Source: Adiantum capillus-veneris (taxonomy: Eukaryota; Streptophyta; Polypodiopsida; Polypodiales; Pteridaceae). From it: a DNA stretch of 64,000 nucleotides. The position numbers were made by a program, and so were the translations under genes. Location of the stretch: positions 113,382,469 through 113,446,468 of the forward strand of contig CM043951.1 of NCBI GenBank assembly GCA_014529385.2. The letters are read 5' to 3'. Each line of letters opens with the position of its first letter. Position 1 is the stretch's first letter. The notes under the pieces were generated by a model. It searched no databases, had not been told where the DNA came from, and saw nothing but the letters and a program-made list of their open reading frames with translations. Shown here piece by piece: positions 57,047-64,000 of the stretch.

Positions 57047-57618
57047 TGTTAACCCTCATGGCACACGGACACCCATCACCTACGATGGACGCGTATTATG
57101 TATGATTTAGAGTCAGGTACCGGGCTTGTCGGACCAATAGGGAAAGGTAGAGTGATCGCCAATGAGAGGCGCACTTTAACTTGGACATTCAAGGGATTAG
57201 TTGGTTAAGCATGGGCGCCCAAGTGTGAATGGGGTGAGCTCCTATAAAAGCCAACTAAACCTAATTTTTACTCATTCTCTCATTTGTGCAATTGAAGAGT
57301 GCTCTTGCTCCATCTCCATCTTCTTCTTCTTCACCTCCTTGTGTGTGTGTGTGAGAGAGAGAGAGAGGGAGAGTGTGTGTGCGATCGAGCATTACGAAGG
57401 CACGACGGCGGCGAAGCGGTTGAGCGCGGCACGACTGCAGCTTCTTCTTCATCGCGGCGAGGAATCCACCACGAAGGCGAGCGTAGAGCGGTGAGTGACA
57501 CACCCTTTGTTTTCTTGAGCTTGCTAGTTTAGGCTTGTTGTGTGCTTGGAGCCGTTTGTGGCTCGCATACGGTGTATTGGCAAGTCCCTTGCTTCGACAG
57601 TGCGGCAAGGAGCGCACA
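57047..57618 (+). repeat. 5' LTR of element Q
   Basis: TGTTAACCCTCATGG to GGAGCGCACA. It contains a TATA box (CTATAAAAG at about 57242) about 375 bp before its end, and GT/GA microsatellites at about 57341-57383. It starts 7 bases inside the right LTR of P. The target duplication partner is outside the window. Confidence 0.7.
57243..57249 (+). promoter_or_regulatory. TATA box of the element Q 5' LTR
   Basis: TATAAAA in the context CTCCTATAAAAGCC, in the expected part of an LTR promoter. Confidence 0.55.
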
Positions 57619-57622
57619 TTTT

Positions 57623-57640
57623 TGGCGCCGCTGCCGGGGA
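57623..57640 (+). other. Primer-binding site of element Q (tRNA-Asp)
   Basis: TGGCGCCGCTGCCGGGGA, complementary to the 3' end of plant tRNA-Asp apart from one base, begins 5 bases after the LTR. Confidence 0.9.
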
Positions 57641-58154
57641 TATGCCCTACACTAAGCTCGGTTAGCACTTTACGCTTCTTTGTGGTGCAATCTCTATCAT
57701 AGGAAAGGCAGGGAAGGAGTGTGTGGAAGATTTCTGTTTTTTGCGTTTTCTGCAATTGCTGTCAAGTTCCAATTTCTGCTATTGTCTGCGTTTTTCAATT
57801 TCCGCAATTTCTGCATTTTCAAGTTCGGCGTTTTCAAATTCTGCAATTTTCTGCATTTCTGTCAATTTGCTGCAATTTTTGCGTTTTTTTTGCATTTTCT
57901 GTCAATTTCTGCAGTTTTCTGCATTTCTGTCAATTTGCTGCAATTTCTGCGTTTCTTCTGCATTTTCTGCATTTTCTGCGTTTTTTTCAATTTCTGCGTT
58001 TTTCTGCATCAAAAAAAAAAAAAAAAAAAAAAAGGAAAAAGAAGTTTTTTGAGAAAAAAAAAAAAAATTTTGGAAAAAAATTTTTTTTAAGGAAAAAAAA
58101 AATAAAAATTCGGAAATTAAAAACGCGAGCGAGCGAGCGGCGAAATTTTTTCGA

Positions 58155-58262
58155 AAATAAAAAACGCGTCTCTTAAAACGGACGGGTTGGTTTGTATAAA
58201 AGACGAAAAAATAAAAAACGCGTCTCTTAAAACGGACGGGTTGGTTTGTATAAAAGATAGAT
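58155..58262 (+). repeat. 54-bp tandem duplication containing TATAAAAGA
   Basis: AAATAAAAAACGCGTCTC starts at 58155 and 58209. Each unit ends with GGTTTGTATAAAAGA, so a TATA-like sequence occurs twice. Confidence 0.9.
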
Positions 58263-58282
58263 CGGGATCGGGATCATTTTCC

Positions 58283-58316
58283 CAAGCCCAAGCCCAAGCC
58301 CAAGCCCAAGCCCAGG
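58283..58316 (+). repeat. (CCCAAG)n hexamer array
   Basis: About five to six tandem copies. Confidence 0.9.
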
Positions 58317-58693
58317 CCTCAGTCCTATGATATATACTAGACTCACTCTTATATATATACCCTACTCCCTCAAGAGAGAATGAGGGCATGTGGGACAAGT
58401 CCTCCACTCTCCTCCTTTCTCTTCCCACTTGCACCCTTAGACTTTCTAGTTTGGGCCTAGTTCCCTACTGGAAATTGACAGTTTTAGGGATTCCGAGGGC
58501 ATAGAGTGACCAAACGGAGGGCTGTAAAGCACGACACGACCCTCTGACCGATACGCTCGTTTTGAGCTATCACACGGCCCATTCCACGACACGCTCTAAA
58601 AAATCTAGCAAAAAAACAAACAAAAAACACGCTAAAAACTAGTCACAAGGCCTCCTAGAGCAGCTTTTTGACACCTTAGGGTATCAAAAGCAC

Positions 58694-61600
58694 ATGCACT
58701 TACGCTCTGGGCGGGTGCTAGAACACGAGCATATTGAGGGTGCCTCTGTTCATACGGACACCCATTACCCATCCACGATAAGCTCTAGACCCTCAGCGGG
58801 GACACAAGGTAGCACCACCCAAGACCCTAAAATAGCCGCTAGTGATTCCTCCTCCGACTCAGAAATCATGGAAGCATAGCCTACCCAAAACACTGAGAGA
58901 GAAGGCCATGCACCTCCCGAAGCTCCACAGCCTAGTACTAGTATGTTTAGCCGTTTCATGGAAACATTAGGTAGAGCTACTCGCTCGGAACCTGATGCAA
59001 ATGAAGCACGCGAAGGGGGTGGGGAAGTGGAATCTCCTTTCACATCGCACGTGGACCCTACACCCCCAAGGAGTGTCCATGTGGATATCCTACCAACTTC
59101 TTACCAAGAAGGCCCTGTTGAGCTGCCTCCTTCAGAAGTTCCCTCTAGAGTACCGTTGGTGACAAGTAAAACCACGGGGAGCAACATTGCTTCTACCTCA
59201 CAAGAAACCGTTAACACGTCGACTCTAGAAGGATTGTTCATTAATGATCATTGGACATACGACCTCCACACTGAGGTGTTGACGGATCTACACTTTGGCC
59301 ACGCCTACCATGTAGGATGGATAGAGATTGTACAATCCACCTCTAGTGCCACGAGCATCGAAGATCAACAGAAAATGATCTGTAATGTTATCCATGGCAT
59401 TATTCAATCAGAAAGGCAAAACCGAGGGGTAAATATACTCTCAACTGGCCCCATGAGATTTCTGGATACGAGCAAGGCTCAACAGCCTACTCTATCTCAA
59501 ATGGAGACTCCTCTAATGAGCCCCATGGACCCATCTTACGTCATTTCACCTGGGGTCTCTATGCAATCTGAGCCTCCAAGCGAAAACTTTAGCTTCCCTA
59601 ACTTGGCTCAACCCTCTATCAAGGAAAACACAGTGCTCACTCCAGGGATAAGCCTGACAGAGAATGTACCGATGACATCTACGGTTAGCGCAGTGCCACT
59701 ACCTAGTGTCGTAGTACCTAATATGGGGCCTCGACCGTATGTGCCTCTAGCCCCTTATGCACATATGGCCCCCACACCTCCAATTGTACCACTTGCTTAT
59801 GCTCCTCGAGTGCCGCTCCCTAGCTCTTATCCGAGTGGACCTATGCCCGGTTATGTTCCATATCCTGCATCATCCACACATATGCCAAGACCGGTACCCG
59901 TTCCTCTCCCACATATGATTCCAAGAGTACCTCCACCGGCCCTGCCTCCTCACATAGGTGACTTGGCAGCGTTTGCTCAAACCATAGGTCGATCTATCGC
60001 GGAAAATATGCGTCATGCATCTGATAGAGAGCCTAGAAGTAAGGCAGTACAAATTGCCAAACTCACGCAAAAATTCAATGGGGACGAAGATGCTAGAAAA
60101 CACATTGAAGTGTTTGAACAAGTATGTGATTCCTTAGGGGAACGCAACGAACTACATAAGTGCAATGCCTTAAGCTTGACATTAAGTGGGAAGGCTGGAG
60201 ATTGGTATAGGACCCTAAGGGTGGACGAGAAAACAATCTACCCTACCCTTCGAAGGTTGTTTCTAAAGGAGTACATACGAGAAGGTGTGCTTTGGGGTGT
60301 AGCATCTCAGCTACAGAAGGCCGAACGTAAGGAAGGAGAGTCAGTAAGGGACTTCATTAGTCGTCTAAAGCACTTAAACTCTCGTTGCCCTGTAAATGAG
60401 CGCTTCAACAATAACCAACTGCTTGATCGATTCATTCGAGGGTTGAGGAATGAAGGAATCTATAATGGACTAGTGATTAGAGGTATCACAACCTGGGAAG
60501 ATGTCACTGCCAATGCAATCCAATTAGAGGACAACTTGATGATAGCAGGCATGAGGGTGTCTACTGACACGAGATCCACTAGCTCACAAGCCATTGAGTA
60601 TGAACCCATGACTGCAAAGCCCATTGCCAATGAGCCAAAGGTATTTGAGACATTCTTGACAGACCTCACCAAGGCAATCCAAGAGTCTTTTAAGGATAAT
60701 CGACCCCCTCAAAATAGTCACATGTATCCAAGAAGGGAGCAACAATGGTGTTCCATTTGCTTAGGTCCACATAGCACTAGTGAGTGCCCTACGTTTAGAG
60801 TAAAATTTAATGGAACTTGCAATGCATGTGGTAGGTATGGTCACCAAGCTAAGGATTGTTTAATGATCAAACGTATGATGGCAAATAGACCACCTGTAGC
60901 CTGGACGGATGCACCTCGAGCTCCTGTATTGATGCCTGCTCCACCTGTTGAGCAACTACCGCAACACATGGTCCCTAGATCTCAAAATGTTGTACAAGCT
61001 ACACCGTTACCACCTCCTGTGCTAGGACCGCAGCCCCCGCATCCAAGAGTCGCCCCTATGAACCAAGTGGGTTGCGAGCCATCAAATGCTTATGCAGATG
61101 GCTGTGAGGAGGAAATAGACACTAGTATTGCCTACGGACTTGATACATTGGAAGAGTGTCCTATATACTACATGGAAGATTGTTGGGGACAAGTCAAGCC
61201 GGTTTATCAAGCTGCTGCTCTCGCACCCAGAGGTCAAAATATCAACACCCAGGCTAGGAGGCCACCTCTTCAATGCTACGAGTGTGGTGGACCACATCGA
61301 GTAGCGGAGTGCCCTATTAGGCTGCAAAAGAATGCTGCACATATGCAAATGAATCAAGGGAGCACGTCTGCAATGCCAATACTCACATGTAATCGTTGTG
61401 GCATAGATCACTTGATTGCCCAATGCCCCTATAACCCAAATGCGCTTAAAATCACACCCCTGAATTTGGTCGAAATTGCTAGTGTGACATCGCCAATACC
61501 ACCCGTTGCACCCGCTTATGCGATTACACGGTCCATGCTTCAAGGGCCAGGACATATCCTCGAAGAGAGAGATACCGCGTCAATTATCCAAGCAAAGAAA

Positions 61601-63622
61601 AAGAAGACACGAAGGAAGAAGTCGCAGAATACGGAAAATTCAAAGCCAAGTTCCAAAACAAACATAGGAACAGGAGATGACCCCGTGTATATGAATGACC
61701 TCGAGGATGATTCAGATTCAGTCGAGACAATGGAGACTAGAACCAATACCACAAAGGGAAAGACCGACAAAGAAAACCGTAACATGGAACCAAATGAAAA
61801 CCGAATGAGAGAAAACCATAAAGAGCCTCTGAAAACACCACAAGTGTTTCCAAATCCAATCCAAGACCCCCAAGAAAAACCGCAGGGGCAAAAAGGGAAA
61901 AATCGTAAAAAGAAGATTGGGACGTACCCAAACCCAGTAGACGAGATTAAGCAGGTGAAACATCTAAGAGATTTAGTGGAGGAGACTCAAAGGAAACTGG
62001 AACCAGAACCCATGCAGGTCAAAATTCATGACACAGTGTTTCCCACTCAAGTTCATCCACCCCACATGAACCATAGACCGTTAGCCATATCTAGTATCAT
62101 CCAAGAAGGGAGTGAGGACAGGACATCAGAAAGTGAGCATACACCCTTCTTGTTGGAAAGGATGTTTAACGAAGGAATACCTGATCCCATTGAGGAATAT
62201 GAGATTCCATCCTCACCAGTTCCTAGTCAAGGACCTACACCCTGCAAAACGCCAATGAATGTTGCCAAACTAGTGGACTTCATGTCTTCTGAGGTCCGAA
62301 CCACGATCATAGCAAAGCTGTATGGAGATCCTGAGTTATTCCTTGCACTTCGAGCATTCCTTAATGGAGAGCTACGAACGGGATTACCGCAGTTTGCGCA
62401 ACCAAATAGGCCTGACTCGATTATGATTGATGAGGAAAATCATGTGCAATCACTTGACTTAGATGGACACGAGTCTGTGATCGAGGTACCCATTAACGAA
62501 TTAGGGCAGTATTTTGAAGGCGACGAGTCTAATGCGACCCTACCCATCACTACCAAGGGATTAACTATAAAGGGAATTCTTGATGGTGGTGCGGGAGTTA
62601 GCATCGTTACAAAAGATTGTTGGGAATCCATGGGAAAACCCCGCCTCAGTGTTACTAACATTGTGGTAAAGATGGCAAATGGTACCATAGCCAAACCTAT
62701 GGGGATGCTCAAGGATCTTAAGATCAAAGTTCTAGGATACAAGGTGCGACATACGTTCATTGTAATGGATTTCTCTAAACACCTTATGTCATATGAAATG
62801 ATTTTAGGACGACCATTCATGAGGGAAGCACAAATGGTTCACGATTGGTCTAAAAATCATGTCTATTTGCAATTCCAAGACTCTGTCCTTAGAGTGGATT
62901 TGGTGACTGTTAAGGTACACTCCTTAGGGAGTAAAACCATTATTGATCATCACTCTGACACCACAGTTCACTCGGCCCCACTACAATATTGTTACACTTG
63001 TAAGAAGGATACAGACATTGGCCAAGATTCTCCTTATATGGATGTGTTACCGGGTATGACGGAATCAGACAATGTGGATTGGGTCCACCTAGCATCAACC
63101 ATAGACACTTGGGGAAATAGGGGGACGACCTGGGTAACACCTGAGGGGGATGAAATGCATATACCCTTAAATATGCTACAAGCAATGCATATCGCTTCCA
63201 ACAAGACTCATCCTAAGGTAACGAAGAAAACATACAAGTGGGTCCCTAAAGCTTCTTTAGTGACCATAGCTAGTGCTAAAAAACAGAAGCCTTGTAAGAA
63301 ACGTACCACTCGCTCCAAGAAAAGTAAGAAAATGTTGCGATGGATCCCTAAACGACTATTGGAATCCCAAGGCTACTATCAAGGAAATGATCAAATCTGG
63401 GTGCCAAAACGTAGATTGTACTCTTACCTATCACCTGACCCAAGTGAGCCCAATCCCGTAGCTCCAAAACGAATCAATGATCGTGGAAAGAAAAAAATCA
63501 CAGAATGCTACACACCCGCTCCCGAGCTAGTTTGGGTACCAAAGAAAGAACGATTTGTTCCACCTAGCTCAGGAAGGGGGAGTCCCATGAAGATTCTAGC
63601 TCATCATGTAATACATCCATAG
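58694..63622 (+). CDS. Element Q gag-protease polyprotein with one in-frame TAG
   Basis: The start is ATG at 58694 (MHLRSGRVLEHE, a usual opening for plant Tat/Athila gag). TAG at 58877-58879 interrupts the same frame, which then stays open for 1,559 codons from 58943. A proline-rich region (about residues 290-430) precedes a retrotransposon gag domain (about 436-630; WYRTLRVDEKTIYPTLRRLF). Four zinc knuckles follow: CSICLGPHSTSEC, CNACGRYGHQAKDC, CYECGGPHRVAEC and CNRCGIDHLIAQC. Three of them have CX2CX3HX4C spacing instead of X4. An acidic/basic linker leads to an aspartic protease with LDGGAGVSIV (Asp codon 62582) and ILGRPF. The C-terminal 250 residues are basic with four W-(V/I)-P-K repeats. 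Gag presumably forms particles and the protease processes it; reverse transcriptase must come from elsewhere. The frame is remarkably well kept. Confidence 0.85.
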
Positions 63623-63894
63623 AGGTAAAAGCTTCTACACCGCCTCCATCTATAGTAGTGGACCTCCATGAAGCTACAAAAGAATCCACACCTCCCAGTG
63701 TTCAAGAATCACCTAATGAACCACTTCAAGTTCGATCCTGGGAGAGTACCTTACCACCGTTGCAACTTGATAAGGCACCTAGGGTAATAGAAAACTACTG
63801 GCAAAAATCCTCACCTCTTACCAACTGGAACAATTGGTTTCAAAGGGTGACAAGCTCATTTCAAACGGTATGATCTACCCAAGGAAGGGGGGAG
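63623..63894 (+). other. End of element Q: short shifted frame and polypurine tract
   Basis: In another frame the sequence reads on to 63873 (VVDLHEATKESTPPSVQESP … NNWFQRVTSSFQTV). This may be the former C-terminus after a frameshift near 63600. The polypurine tract AAGGAAGGGGGGAG occupies 63881-63894. Confidence 0.6.
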
Positions 63895-64000
63895 TGTTTG
63901 CTGACAGTCATCATTCATTTGTTTCCCTCTCAACCTTTTTCCCTGACCTCTCAATTCTAATCTTAGGGAATGTACATATAAAGCTTTATACTCACAAAAA
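63895..64000 (+). repeat. Candidate 3' LTR start of element Q
   Basis: TGTTTGCTGACAG follows the polypurine tract, as TGTTTGCCCAG does in element J. A TATA-like ACATATAAAG lies near 63974. It does not match the 5' LTR at 57047, so the assignment is tentative. Confidence 0.5.

Larger units (their letters stand above)
57641..58693 (+). other. Leader of element Q, rich in simple repeats
   Basis: A TTTCTGCAATTT-type degenerate array (about 57739-58010) is followed by A-rich DNA (58011-58110), a 54-bp tandem duplication, a CCCAAG hexamer array and a TATATATATA stretch near 58350. Phe-rich open frames across the first array are artefacts. Confidence 0.8.
57047..64000 (+). mobile_element. Element Q: gag-protease LTR retrotransposon without reverse transcriptase or integrase, cut by window end
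   Basis: A 572-bp LTR-like segment (57047-57618) splits the right LTR of P. A perfect tRNA-Asp-type primer site, a 1-kb repeat-rich leader, one very long gag-protease frame, a short extra frame and a polypurine tract at 63881-63894 follow. There is no room for reverse transcriptase or integrase before the polypurine tract. The sequence after the tract does not match the segment at 57047, so either the 3' LTR lies outside the window or the element is chimeric. Confidence 0.75.

Noticed and set aside
57680-58176. Phe-rich open frames up to 151 codons in all three frames
   Set aside because: They come from the TTTCTGCAATTT array and the A-rich block; no start context or homology.

Overview
This window is plant nuclear DNA made almost entirely of transposable elements. 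One host gene stands out: a land-plant glycerol-3-phosphate acyltransferase (GPAT) with two exons at 23090-24722. The element types seen (Ty3/gypsy with a tRNA-Asp-like primer site and a second RNase H, chromodomain Ty3/gypsy, Ty1/copia, CACTA, plant LINE, MITEs, a SINE) and the density of nested insertions indicate a land plant with a large, repeat-rich genome. A fern, lycophyte or gymnosperm would fit, but the sequence alone does not name the species. The one-letter names A-Q used below are labels given here.

Layout, left to right. Element A (1-7729) is a Tat-type Ty3/gypsy element whose 5' LTR is cut by the window edge; its coding region is nearly whole but has two in-frame stops. It sits inside element B (7730-21593), a decayed chromodomain Ty3/gypsy element. 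B's 3' LTR was later split by a CACTA transposon C (11792-16219) and by an internally deleted Ty1/copia element D (16908-20828, with a 5-bp target duplication). Between B and the host gene lie two related hAT-like MITEs (22240-22453 and 22528-22729). The GPAT gene follows, then about 2.5 kb of low-information DNA with a long polypyrimidine tract.

From 27.3 to 31 kb is a very decayed Ty3/gypsy element H, carrying two copies of a G-rich-ended MITE and a 168-bp duplication around a CpG-rich insert. From 32.5 to 42.5 kb is element J, an LTR element with gag and protease remnants but no visible reverse transcriptase or integrase; its 3' half holds a large extra coding region with coiled-coil-like stretches. 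A LINE remnant K (42.9-45.0 kb, minus strand) has a third MITE copy inside it. A second LINE, M (46935-47900), is 5'-truncated with a perfect 14-bp target duplication. A tRNA-derived SINE lies at about 49.2-49.4 kb.

Element P (49951-57046, minus strand) is a chromodomain Ty3/gypsy element of the same family as B, with only four visible lesions in a full gag-pol. Element Q (57047 to beyond 64000) is inserted 7 bp inside P's right LTR. Q encodes one very long gag-protease protein with four zinc knuckles and a basic tail containing four W-(V/I)-P-K repeats, again with no reverse transcriptase or integrase. The most interesting signal is J and Q together: large gag-protease-only elements with unusual CX2CX3HX4C knuckles and extra C-terminal or downstream protein. 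They presumably depend on a Tat-type element such as A for reverse transcription and integration.
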